Shown here: positions 54,057-64,000 of the stretch, piece after piece
Layout of the letters: every line of letters begins with the position of its first letter
How positions within the stretch are numbered: the stretch's first letter is position 1
Assembly: GCF_963675165.1 (NCBI RefSeq)
Contig: NC_087389.1
Location: 5,876,621 to 5,940,620, forward strand
Origin: Halichondria panicea
Taxonomy: Eukaryota > Porifera > Demospongiae > Suberitida > Halichondriidae
Reading direction: 5' to 3'
Length of the DNA: 64,000 bases
The notes under the pieces: model-generated
Database searches by the model: none
Seen by the model: the letters and a program-made list of their open reading frames with translations, nothing else
Told to the model about the DNA's origin: nothing
Program-made: the position numbers and the translations under genes

Positions 54057-54917
54057 CTGGGGGGAGGGAGTTGATAATTCACTTTTGGCATCATTTGATA
54101 GGATATAAAGAGAGCTACAGAAAACTCTATTTATGACAATTACCGTATATGCTTGATCAGGAGCCGCGGCTACTAAATGTTTCATTTTGCTGGAAGAGGA
54201 GGCTACAATTCAAGAGAGGCCACGTACTGTTCAAGAGCGGCGTTTACTAGCTCCAAAATATTTAGTTTGTCATTAAATTGTTGTTTATAAACTTGAACTC
54301 TGCCATGAGAAAGTCTTTGTGAAGCACTAACAAGCTGCTACTTGTAGCTACGTACATGTAGCTAGCTGCTAGTAATAATTGTTTTTGGCTGCCACGTGCA
54401 GAAATACTAGAGTCAAAGTTCACTGTGGGGTTGTGAGGGTGCGAAGTTTACCAAGTACATGTATAAAAAATTATTTCATCAACAATTCATGGACTAGTAA
54501 AAAATAAAAATTAAGAGAGAGAGTTTTTAGATGGTATAGCTGGTTATTTTAGAGGCACAAACTTTTCGAGGTTTTCGAGGATTGACCCAGAAACAGGCAG
54601 GCTGGTAAAAAATTAAATGAAAAGGGACATCGAGTTTTTAGATAGTTTCTGCACATAGAGAATTTGTTAGACTTCCCCAAACTATGTTGTGGTAACTAAT
54701 AAGCCTTATAAGGAAGTAACAGTAGTTGTTGGGTTAACAAAAGGGATCCATGAAACTTGTAGCTTCTAAAACAGCTGCATTTCTAACATCTTTATTAGAT
54801 ACAATAGTACAGCACTCACTGATCTAAGCACATCATTAGATAGACCAATCAATTCAAGCCCAAGCGGGGCCCAAGCCAGGCCAAGCGCAATTCAAGAGTG
54901 GTGTTATGTAGACTCAC

Positions 54918-55618
54918 TGAGGCTTGTGACAGATCATCTGCTTCAAAGATGAGGTTCATACAGTTGCTCATTTGAATGATCTCCCCCGACATGAGACACA
55001 GCTTCTTGTTGTTATCCAGTACAGTGTTCATGGACTCCATCCACAGAGTGTCTATAGGACCATCAAACACCACCCACTTACGGTCATCACTTTGTGCAGG
55101 TGCAAACTCCCTACACACACAGATATAAGCACTGATCAACCACGCAATGATACGTACGTAGCTATCAAAATGGCTGTAAAAGCGCAAGGCTATTATATAC
55201 TTTGCTTTTGCTAAAATTGCCAGATTTCTACTAATCGCAAACTTACATCTACATGTAAGCACACCATTGGAAAGGTTGTTCTCAGAGCTAGCAATTAGAT
55301 TTGAAATTAGAGAATTTCAACAAAAATTACAGGCTACCAAAAACAGCTGAATTGTTGAAAAGCTATAGCCTTGTGCTTTTGTTACAATAGAGCGCAACTA
55401 TATATGCACACGCTTAGGCTCACCTGAATGTGTTGGCTACCACACCATCAGTCCACTCGTGTGACACAGGGTCAAACTGACCAAACAGTTGACCCTTAGT
55501 GACAGTCTTGGGGTTGATGACTCTATAACCTGTCTTGTTCTCTTCCATCTGTCCCCTCTCATTGAGTAGTGTGAGTGTGTCAGCTAGTACATGTAACACT
55601 AGGATCTTGGTCTTGCCT

Positions 55619-55654
<36 letters not shown>

Positions 55655-56450
55655 GGTAGATGAATAGCAATGGTATTGTATATAGGAGGGAGGTTGTTAA
55701 AACACTTTAAATTCCACTACAACATGACCTTAGAAAGTACAAGTGGCACTGGGGCTCTTAAAACGGCCATAACTTTAGTTGTAATTTCAAATTTTGGGGG
55801 ATTTTCAGAAAGCTATGATTTGTTTAAATCCAAGATTTGGTAGGGGAACAGTTAGATCGCAAAGATTATTTACCGGCAAAATATTCTAGCCATACGGTAG
55901 GCCTCTCCTAGCTTATAGTATACCATACCTTGGGTAGGTTGACGTCCATGATGGATCTGAGCAGTAACACGTCTTCATGTTCGTTAGGGTACTTCAGTTT
56001 CAGATGACCGGCTGCCACCAACACTGACTGGACTGCACGCATGCCTACAGTGTACAATAGTGAGTAGGTCGAGTATACAGTACAGTGGGTTGTACCCACC
56101 ATAGTCAGAATGGAGTTGGCTGGAGAGTTGCTCTCAACACAGTCCATAGGTCATGACAATCTTGACGGCCAGATTACGAGCATCCACAAAACCATAAGAG
56201 TAGAGAGAGATCTCTCCAATCATGGCATTGTCTGGCACCATCATGGCCACTGTACGAAACAACACCTACAGAGAGAAATATTGAAATGCATAGAGGCTAA
56301 ATAGAAAGTACTGATACTTACCTTTAGATTGTCTGGTAGATCAGAGTAGCCAGTTCATGGTAATTGCCGCAGGTTCAGAGTAGTGCCCTCAAATACAAAT
56401 GTCTTTAGATGAGTTTTCACTGCTCTCAAGATGGACAAAATCTATAGAGT
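54918..56450 (-). pseudogene. DNAH: Axonemal dynein heavy chain fragment (AAA1-AAA2 region)
   Basis: Minus-strand exons in dynein order read VKTHLKTFVFEGTTLNL...LPDNLK (about 56,447-56,330), [20 protein letters not shown] (about 56,268-56,100), [20 protein letters not shown] (about 56,044-55,927), [20 protein letters not shown] (55616-55424) and [20 protein letters not shown] (55120-54918). The conserved LCSEQLSSQ has TGA for Ser, and the first exon has lost part of the ITMNPGYAGR stretch. The segment between NLPK and the AAA2 P-loop is also missing. Axonemal dyneins power cilia; this copy cannot encode a full motor. Confidence 0.85.
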
Positions 56451-56489
56451 AATTATAGGGATTGTTGAACGGCCATAATAATTATGTTA

Positions 56490-56607
56490 TAGTTATAACA
56501 CGGGCACAAGGGATGTATGGAATATATTGCACTGAAGCACGAGGGCGTAAGCCCCGAGGGCTGAGTGCAATATATTCCATGCAGCCCGAGTGCCCGTGTT
56601 ATAACTA
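56490..56607. mobile_element. Foldback element with TTATAACACGGGCAC arms
   Basis: TAGTTATAACACGGGCAC pairs with GTGCCCGTGTTATAACTA. Inside, GGAATATATTGCACT pairs with AGTGCAATATATTCC. The centre carries CGAGGGCGTAAGCCCCGAGG. It sits in an intron-like region upstream of the dynein fragment. Confidence 0.75.
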
Positions 56608-56794
56608 GTTTATATCCCGAGGGCATAGCAACATAACACTGTCCTAGTAACACAATATAAACTGCACAAAAAAGACAGAGACAACTCTAGACACAGCTCC
56701 ATCTCTTCTCTCTGCTAGACGCCAGTATCTGCAGCGTATAAGATTGGCATGACCGACGAATGGCTTGACACAAAATTGTTGGAGTTCCAACGCT

Positions 56795-56885
56795 GAAATC
56801 TGCAAAACAGCCCCACCCCACTTCTGGTGCTGCAAAACAGCCCCGCCCCACTTACTGCTGCAAAGAAACAGCCCCACCCCACTAC
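56795..56885. repeat. Three tandem units of CTGCAAAACAGCCCCACCCC
   Basis: Three imperfect units of about 31 bases. The reverse strand is G-rich (GGGGTGGGGCTG). Confidence 0.7.
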
Positions 56886-57359
56886 TCAGTGAATACATGT
56901 ATTAGCTGCTGGTACATGGTCTACGCTCGGCCTCATAACCAAGCCAATTGCAAGAAAGCTCGCTTCTACACTGCTGCAAAACAGCTCATGCCCCCAGCAA
57001 AAAGAGCACAACCACTGCTTTAGATCATCATAGCCCTCCTCCTTATGTCTCCTGTGTGCAGGGACACTACATTAGTCACACCAACTACAACACCAGAGGA
57101 GGATCGTCAGGGTCAAAAGGTCTAGTCTTAATCATAAAACTGCTTCTGGGAGACTTTCCACTCAGCTATTGACCCTGACAACCCTCCTCTGCTCCAACCG
57201 CATGTGCAAATTCAACAGTCTCCTGTACAGTATAAGTCAACACCAGTTTAACAACTTCCATTCTCAAATTCAAGCGTTATTTTAACAACTTTACACACAC
57301 AGGCAGAGTCACTTATTCAACACAACTGTTGTATTACTGGCTCTTGTAAATGTACTCAC

Positions 57360-57990
57360 AACTTGAACCACCATCTCTCAATCTCCTCCTCATAATTCTC
57401 CAGCAGTCGATGGCACTGCATTGAAACACACACAGCTTTATACATTGCAGGCACTCGTGTATGTACGTATGTCACTATATAACTCCCTAGCAACCAATGA
57501 GAGCATGGATACATAGTGACAGAGCTTACACACAGCTTTATACATTGCAGGCACTCGTGTATGTACGTATGTCACTATATAACTCCCTAGCAACCAATGA
57601 GGAGCATGGATACATAGTGACAGAGCTTACATCATAATCTGAATGTTCGTCCAGCATCTCGATCAATCGAACCTCACTGCAAGACAACTTTTTGAGAGTG
57701 TGAGTGCAATTAGACGGAGGCTACCTGTTAGCGTAGGAGGCGAGTTTCTCCTCCTCCCAATTCGTGTCCCCATCAGCAAAGTTTGACTTGGCTGTGTCGT
57801 CCATCCTCTGGGGGGAGGGGCAGCGTATGAATTACCCCATACACCTCAACACATTTTAATAGATGTTCACACTCACTTTGTTGAAGGCTTGGACAAAATC
57901 TTTGCATACTTTACATTATGGTTTGACAGCCAGAGAGTAGCTTGCCAGGAGGAGGACAATGAGTACCAATGATCTGTCGAGTGTATTCAT
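57360..57990 (-). pseudogene. CRELD: CRELD-like 5' exons, copy 2 (stop in exon 1)
   Basis: Exon 1 from 57990 has an uninterrupted signal-peptide-like start (MNTLDRSLVLIVLLLA then SYSLAVKP), then TAA where copy 1 has Ser, just before CKVCKDFVQAFNK. Exon 2 (about 57,808-57,726) keeps the Trp lost in copy 1 (DTNWEEEKLASYAN). Exon 3 has a small deletion (IEMLDEHSDYD). Its lesions differ from those of the 23 kb copy. Confidence 0.75.
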
Positions 57991-58403
57991 ACCCTTAAGC
58001 TGGCGTAGCTGTGATAGTCACTCAACTCAGTTTAGAATGTGGAAGATGTGAAGATTGGTACGGGTCGTTTCACCCACCTGAATATAATTTTTGTATAGCC
58101 TCGATCACAGGCCACACTTCCTATGCATGGGGCCAGGCCAGTGATGATGAAGCAATATGTGTTCAGTCTCTTGACTATAGAATCAATTGCAAGGCCAGGT
58201 CTTAGTGATTAATCGTGTGAGCGTTGCTATAGTGTTCATAATAATGATTGCGCATGCTCTTTTCACATACCATCACAATAATTATAAGCAGACACATAAA
58301 ACAGCATCAATAAAACAAAACGTTAAAGTAATTATTTCAGTTTTGTTCAGTTCTGCAATGAATCTACAAATGTGTGTAGCAGTGTCTCCTCTTTGCTACA
58401 CTC

Positions 58404-58852
58404 TCAATGCATGACCCACTCCTGTTTGATTGCCTTCGTACTTTCTCTTTCGAGTAGCATCGCTTTTTCAGCAGTAGTGAGTTCGAGTCTTTCAAGCAGG
58501 CCAGGTGTCATCTCAATGTGTTCAGCTACACAGTAGATGTCCTCAATGTGTTCAGCTACACAGTAGATGTCACTGTTGGGGATTTCTTGATCGAGCTGTT
58601 GATCAGTCACTCCAGTCTTCCTGCACACATCTTCCATTACAGAGGATGATTGCAATTTACATGAAGTTCAAAATCACTTTAAAGTCCTCCAAAAATCGTA
58701 ATTGACTATTTATTGAGCAATGTATATAACGCTATGTACTTACTATGATCATACACGTACGCTGTATGTACTTACCAGAGTATTGCTGCTGATCACTCCT
58801 TCTCTTAGTCTTTGTACAAGTTACCTCCCGTAAGCAGAGGATCGTTTTCCTA
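58404..58852 (-). pseudogene. Degenerate Death-domain exon and linker cassette, copy 2
   Basis: Paralog of 23,534-23,946. It keeps VMEDVCRKTGVTDQQLDQEI and has a 24-base internal duplication (IYCVAEHIE twice). One A fewer in the run at about 58,464-58,468 changes the C-terminus to AEKAMLLERES. The linker cassette at about 58,852-58,784 carries the same frameshift as in copy 1. Confidence 0.65.
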
Positions 58853-58929
58853 ATTATGGGTAAGCAAGTACGTACATGACATTGTAAGTACTTGTAATTG
58901 CTGTACAAGTACTTGTATAGTTTACTCAT

Positions 58930-60190
58930 AATTTGAATCTCATATCTGCACAGCAGGTCAGGTTAAACAGCTAGCCACCATACCTATTTGCAAAGCACCA
59001 TAATGCATATAATTATGTATGACCTGCATAATTATAGCTTCAACAAAAATTATACAACTAGCTTCATAATTCCCAGCTCCTGAACCTATAAACATGCAGG
59101 ACAAAGTTTATAGGCCTCTGAAGTGTTCTCTTATAAGTATGAACTTCCCCTGTGTTGCTACACCTAGCTTGAGGCATATAATTAAGTTACTACCCACAGG
59201 CACTTGACTCAAGAGGTTGGTATAGTAGGTTGGTACGCAATAATTATTGTAAGGAATGAGCAATATAACTTGGTATAGCACGTACACTATATATGCAGAC
59301 TAGCAACTTGATCTACTCAAGAAGTGAACAAGCAGTACATGTATAGCTATAGCAATCAAGCAACAACTTGGTAGGAAATTTAGGTGGTAGCAAATCCATC
59401 ATACAAAACCAAGAGTTCATTAGGAAGAGTATGCAACTCCACTTAAAACTGTAGTAGGCGTTTCTTCCAACCTACGTCACAACCACCTAATGAACCTCTT
59501 GGCAAAACTAACTTAGGAGCTAGACAATAATTATGTACCACTATAGCGTGTACAGTACTTGCATGTACTATTGACATGCTTGCAGTCAGTGCTCTAACAA
59601 GGTCATCAGTTATCATCAAATCTTACTCTACAGTCCACCCTAATCTTATACGTGTACAGTACTTTTCAAGTAGGCATGCACAGACATGTTCGACCCATCA
59701 ACAAAAACTTGGAAAGACAATCACCCATTAAATGTGGATTCTGAAATAGCACCTTCTATATAAATCTTACAGGACATTCCCTATTATAACTTATGCTAGT
59801 ACCAGCACAGCACCCACTGAAATATCATTTATATAGGCTCCCTGTACCGTATTGTTGTCATGGTGAGCATATGGCCATGATGATTGCTGGCCCCATTCAG
59901 ATCGTTACTACGTACATGTACGCGGTGACCCTCAAGCTGTAATGTCCAAGTACTTGCAAATCTGCAGAGGAACAAAAAAAATCATGAATAGGCCTATAGT
60001 AGGTTTAGCAAGAAAAATTGAGCACAAGTGATGAAACGAGAACAAAGAGCACCTGAGTGACTTGCAGAGAGCCAGCTTCTTCTTCAGTTCTATGCATTGA
60101 TTGTCTGATTGCAGATACCAGGATGGAAACATACATTATTCTGTGTACAGCGGCACACCGACAAAATGATTGTGAGCGTATTTCAATATA
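58930..60190. other. Non-coding block paralogous to 24,030-25,285
   Basis: Highly similar to 24,030-25,285, with many one- to five-base indels. No gene recognised. Confidence 0.5.
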
Positions 60191-60193
60191 ATT

Positions 60194-61140
60194 ATGAAAA
60201 GAAGTGGCAGTACTGAGGAATTGGTGTGCCCACGATGTTATATACAGCCAGGAGCTCCCGTGATCGTAAGTATAGCGCAAAATTAAACTTAGCACGCAGT
60301 CTAAGTCGATTTATAGCTATTTTATGTCATGTGCATGCGTACGAAATAGTGTCGCTATGATAAAGCTTGTATTTCATTCCATACAGACGAAGTTTACATG
60401 GAAAGATCCAATTGATACCAAGGATCATTCCTTTCGAACCGCCATGCAGTCTTCATAAAGCACTTGAAGGAAGTTCATAGTAAGTTTTGACTTTCATGGC
60501 AGATATTATAATGCCATTTCCATTACGCCAACTAATTGCATGGCTGCAAGCGTTGCACTGCTGGCGTATATGCGTAGACAACATTTTGAATTTCCCGCTT
60601 GCCATTTTTCTTTCTGCAAAGAGTCACGTGATGGTAGCTATAGCTAGATATAACGACAAATCCAGTTAATTTCAAGACATTGTATGTAAGCAAGCTTAGA
60701 GTGGTCAGGCCAACTTATGTCTAGGTATCAAGGCTAACTATTTTAATTACAAAATTGAAATTGACGATCATTACCAGGAAACCTGGCTACATGTATAGAA
60801 TCTCGAATATATACAATTTTTGTCATTCCATCTTTTACTAATAATGTATTTTCTCCCAGACATTTCTGGATGCTTGTAAAACGGGTAATGTGGGTGTGGT
60901 TCTGGAGCTCATAATTTCAACAGTCTCAAGGCTAACTATTTTCATTAATCGATTACAAAATTGACGATCATTACCAAAAAACCTGGCTATATAGAATCTT
61001 GAACAGTATTATAACATGTACATACAATTTTTGTCATTGGGTGTTTACTAATAATGTATTTTCTCCCAGGCATTTCTGGATGCTTGTAAGACAGGTAATG
61101 TGGGTGTGGTTCTGGAGCTCATAATTTCAACATAATCACG
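60194..61140 (+). pseudogene. Zinc-finger and duplicated ankyrin-start fragments, copy 2
   Basis: Exon 60194-60265 reads MKRSGSTEELVCPRCYIQPG and ends at a good GTAAGT donor. The ankyrin-start piece (FLDACKTGNVGVVLELI) is present twice, near 60,860 and 61,070, each after TTTTCTCCCAG, from a local duplication of about 210 bases. Confidence 0.4.
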
Positions 61141-61315
61141 ACCATTACCTATGATGTCAGTAACGACTGCATGCAATTGGCATCCATGTAAAGCCGTATT
61201 TGCTAAGTTTGTTATGCTTGACAGCCCACTCCTTTAATTGTATGTGGTTAAGGACTGATCAACTTCCGAGCCTTTTTTTATCCGTGATCTTTTTATCTAT
61301 GATTCTTCAATTTAC

Positions 61316-61735
61316 AGACGCCCTTGTACCCAGCCCCAACATAAAGTTTGTTGAAAATCAACTCCGAAACTTAGACTATGCAATTTGGCTACAATCTACC
61401 AAATATCCCACGGACATAGAAGATCAAGGAGGTACGGACTTAGGCACGGCCGCGGGTTCGGGAGGGCAGGGACATAATTATAACAACAGTAGAGCGGCTT
61501 CTCGAAACTAACGTAAGTTTATTACAGACATGATCGATTATTCATCGCTATATAACATTTTGTTACTCATGTTAACGATTATTTATCACAATATTTTATT
61601 TTCTTGCAGAGGGAGCTACTACGAGTAATACGAGAGGTAGTAAGTTTAGTCCCGTGCATACGTCCACGGCTTTCCACCAACATAAACTATAAACTCTTTA
61701 AGAGACTACTCGTATTATAGTGGATCGATGGCAAC
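61316..61735 (+). CDS. Paralog of the 26.2-26.6 kb exon pieces
   Basis: The exon reads DALVPSPNIKFVENQLR and is almost identical to 26,221-26,417; an Arg is Gln in WLQSTKYPTD. The second piece carries a 6-base duplication (AACTAT) near 61,685. Unknown function. Confidence 0.35.
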
Positions 61736-62124
61736 AAACACCCCGACAACGACTACTACCAATAAGCCACTAGCTATGTGCGATGCTATTACTACTGATA
61801 AATCTACGACACACACCATCAAGGATCGGCCCACTCCCCAAAGTACAAGGCAAGATTACCATTTTGAAGCAGAAGAACTAAATCCAAACTCGTCAGGGAG
61901 CCCCATACTACAACATTATAAAATTAAACATCAAACAACTAAAAATCAAGCAACAAACACAAACACGAAAATTACGGGAGGGCAGGCAATTACTATCAAA
62001 ATCTTTTTTTGGGGGAATCTTTTTTTTCCTTCTTTTTGCCTAGGCTTTTGAGGAGACCTCGAAATAATAATAAAGTTCAAACCAGCTACAGTTCAACGAC
62101 AATGTTCAATCCACAGTAGTCACA

Positions 62125-62880
62125 AGACATCTCAGGTTTCCAGGACAAAAAGACCAGTTAACACATCTCAGAGATACAAGAGTACAATTAAGACCATGCA
62201 GCTATATAACAACGCTCATAAGAGGTTTCCAGGACAACAAAAACAGTTTAATAACACATCTGAGAGGTTACCAGGACAACAAGACCGTTAACACATCTCA
62301 GAGGTAGTTTTCAGTACAAGCACTATTATCAAATCATTTTACTTTAATGGCAGACCACACTACTATAACTTAAAATAGTAAAAAATGGGTAGTGACCCCA
62401 TAATACTATAATTAGAATAATAATGCGCATGGCAATTGAGATGGTAAGATGCTGAGTCAGCTAGTAGATGTTGCCGTGCTCACGAGTTCAAGTTGTCTTC
62501 GCTTCAATCATCAGCTAGGGGAGGTGACACAGTATTTGGTGTTGCCGTGCTCACGAGTTCAAGCTGTCTTCGCTTCAATCATCAGCTAGGGGAGGTGACC
62601 CAGTATTAGGTGTTGCCGTGCTCACGAGTTCAAGTTGTCTTTGCTTCAATCATCAGCTAGGGGAGGTGACCCAGTATTAGGTGTTGCCGTGCTCACGAGT
62701 TCAAGTTGTCTTCGCTTCAATCATCAAGGGAGGTGACCCAGTAGGTGTTGCCGTGCTCACGAGTTCAAGTTGTCTTCGCTTTAATCATCAGGGGAGGTGA
62801 CCCAGTATTAGGTGTTGCCGTGCTCACGAGTTCAAGTTGTCTTCGCTTCAATCATCAGGCCGGGGAGGTGATTTAATGTT
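62125..62880. repeat. Paralogous minisatellite arrays (37-base and 66-base units)
   Basis: About four units of CATCTCAGAGGTTTCCAGGA type (62,125-62,310) and six of GTTGCCGTGCTCACGAGTTC type (62,468-62,880). Unit numbers differ from the first copy (about eight and seven). Confidence 0.8.
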
Positions 62881-64000
62881 CATTATGTTTATCCAGCGCA
62901 ATGATCGTCATATCCATATTATGGTGGTGTCAAAGATTTGAGACTTCCCACAGTATTTAGTGACAATCGAGACATCAGGAGATAGCGAAAATTAAGCCCC
63001 TCGAAAATTTTGCCCTATACGGTAGGCTTCTGCTGTACATCGGAGAGTGATCGAGGTCCGGTGGTAAGTTGTGTACATGTACTTCCACTAGCATCAAGTT
63101 AATAAAATGTCCCAGTATAGCGTTGAGAAGTATTAGTGGCCATAGGTGGGAGGGGTCAGGGCTGCAATGGAGATTTATCCCACGTGCACTGAATGATATA
63201 GCGGAGGTCTTACATCTGGAGGAGGCTTTTGCAACATCGTAAGGAGATAGCAATTAAATATAGTTGCAAGGGGAGTGCATGCCATATCAGTTGAAAGTTG
63301 GAGCGGCAAATTTGAGATGAATGTTACGGTCCGGTAGTTCTTGGCCTGACATCAATTGAGCGATAGCATCGGAGAATGTCACCCAAGGAGAGTATGAAAG
63401 ATGAAATGATATTACAAATGTCATAATTATGACGAGTGGGATGAAAGTAATCATGACTGTACAACGAATGCTGTGGTTTGCCTTATATAGCAAGATAAGT
63501 AGTTGACGTGAAGGATAGAAATAGCTCTATAGGTATTGCACGCAAATATCTAATTATAAGGATGAACAAATAAAGTGGAAGACAATGTGACATCAGGGAT
63601 AAAGTCATGACAACACAAAGTGTTAGAGACAAAAATTAACAACGAGCTTGAAATGATGTTGTCTATCACCGAATTACAAACTGATAATGTGGGTGAGTTA
63701 ACGACAGTTAATGATGTAATGATGTGTAGACCACATTGGAATTAGTATCAAAATAATAATAACAATAATAACAATATTATAGCACATGGCCTGCCTTTTT
63801 TTTAGGAAGAAATTGAAGATTCCATTTTATATATATCCACGATCCCAAAAACACCAGTCCAAGAGACAGCTAAATTTAAGCAACCAGTCTAAGCTCGGCA
63901 ATAAAAAGCATCTATCGTATAACAGAGTACGTTACATCTATTCCAGTGAGTGTAATCAACTTCCCGTCAAACAAAATATTCCGCAATAAAAAGCACGTAC
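62880..64000. other. Paralogous non-coding block, continues past window edge
   Basis: Matches 27,990-29,040 with small indels, including the solo MITE end near 62,990-63,025. The duplicated region therefore extends beyond position 64,000. No gene supported. Confidence 0.5.

Overview
The window is eukaryotic and most probably from a demosponge-like animal. Genes are cut by short GT-AG introns and the DNA is AT-rich. Recognisable fragments include an axonemal dynein heavy chain, a CRELD-type cysteine-rich/EGF protein and an eIF4E class 3 protein. Two large innate-immunity-style NTPase genes end in Death domains, an architecture known to be expanded in sponges. The species call is inference; no ribosomal or mitochondrial marker is present.

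Layout. 1-1.1 kb: the partial, intron-containing integrase gene of a Gypsy/Ginger-type element. 1.5-9.6 kb and 35.3-43.5 kb are paralogous blocks carrying, on the minus strand, a proline-rich terminal exon, a tRNA-derived SINE with a hairpin, an eIF4E3-like gene (readable at 4.5-6.1 kb, broken at 37-38.7 kb) and the Death-domain tail of a larger gene. At 9.6-11.8 kb that tail is joined to a ROC-COR GTPase head; at 44.7-47.2 kb the paralogous tail is joined to a NACHT-LRR head. 14-18 kb holds coiled-coil exons and a curious series of microexon-like cassettes. 18.6-30 kb and 49-64 kb are a second pair of paralogous blocks with decayed CRELD, Death-domain, dynein, zinc-finger/ankyrin and HIRAN-like fragments, plus matching minisatellites. 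30-35 kb is unique to one copy and holds a membrane-protein ORF split by a MITE. About fifteen non-autonomous elements (MITEs and foldbacks) are scattered through the window, several with target-site duplications and some with an empty site visible in the paralog.

How the genes fit together. The main finding is a modular immune-receptor-like locus. A Death-domain tail (one half-domain exon, two full Death-domain exons and up to nine tiny linker exons, nearly all starting and ending in phase 1) exists in two copies, each behind a different class of nucleotide-binding sensor. The symmetric exon phases explain how heads and linkers could be exchanged without breaking the frame. The rest of the window looks like recently duplicated, partly decaying sequence in which mobile elements have since inserted. 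Uncollapsed haplotypes in the assembly remain an alternative explanation for part of the duplication.
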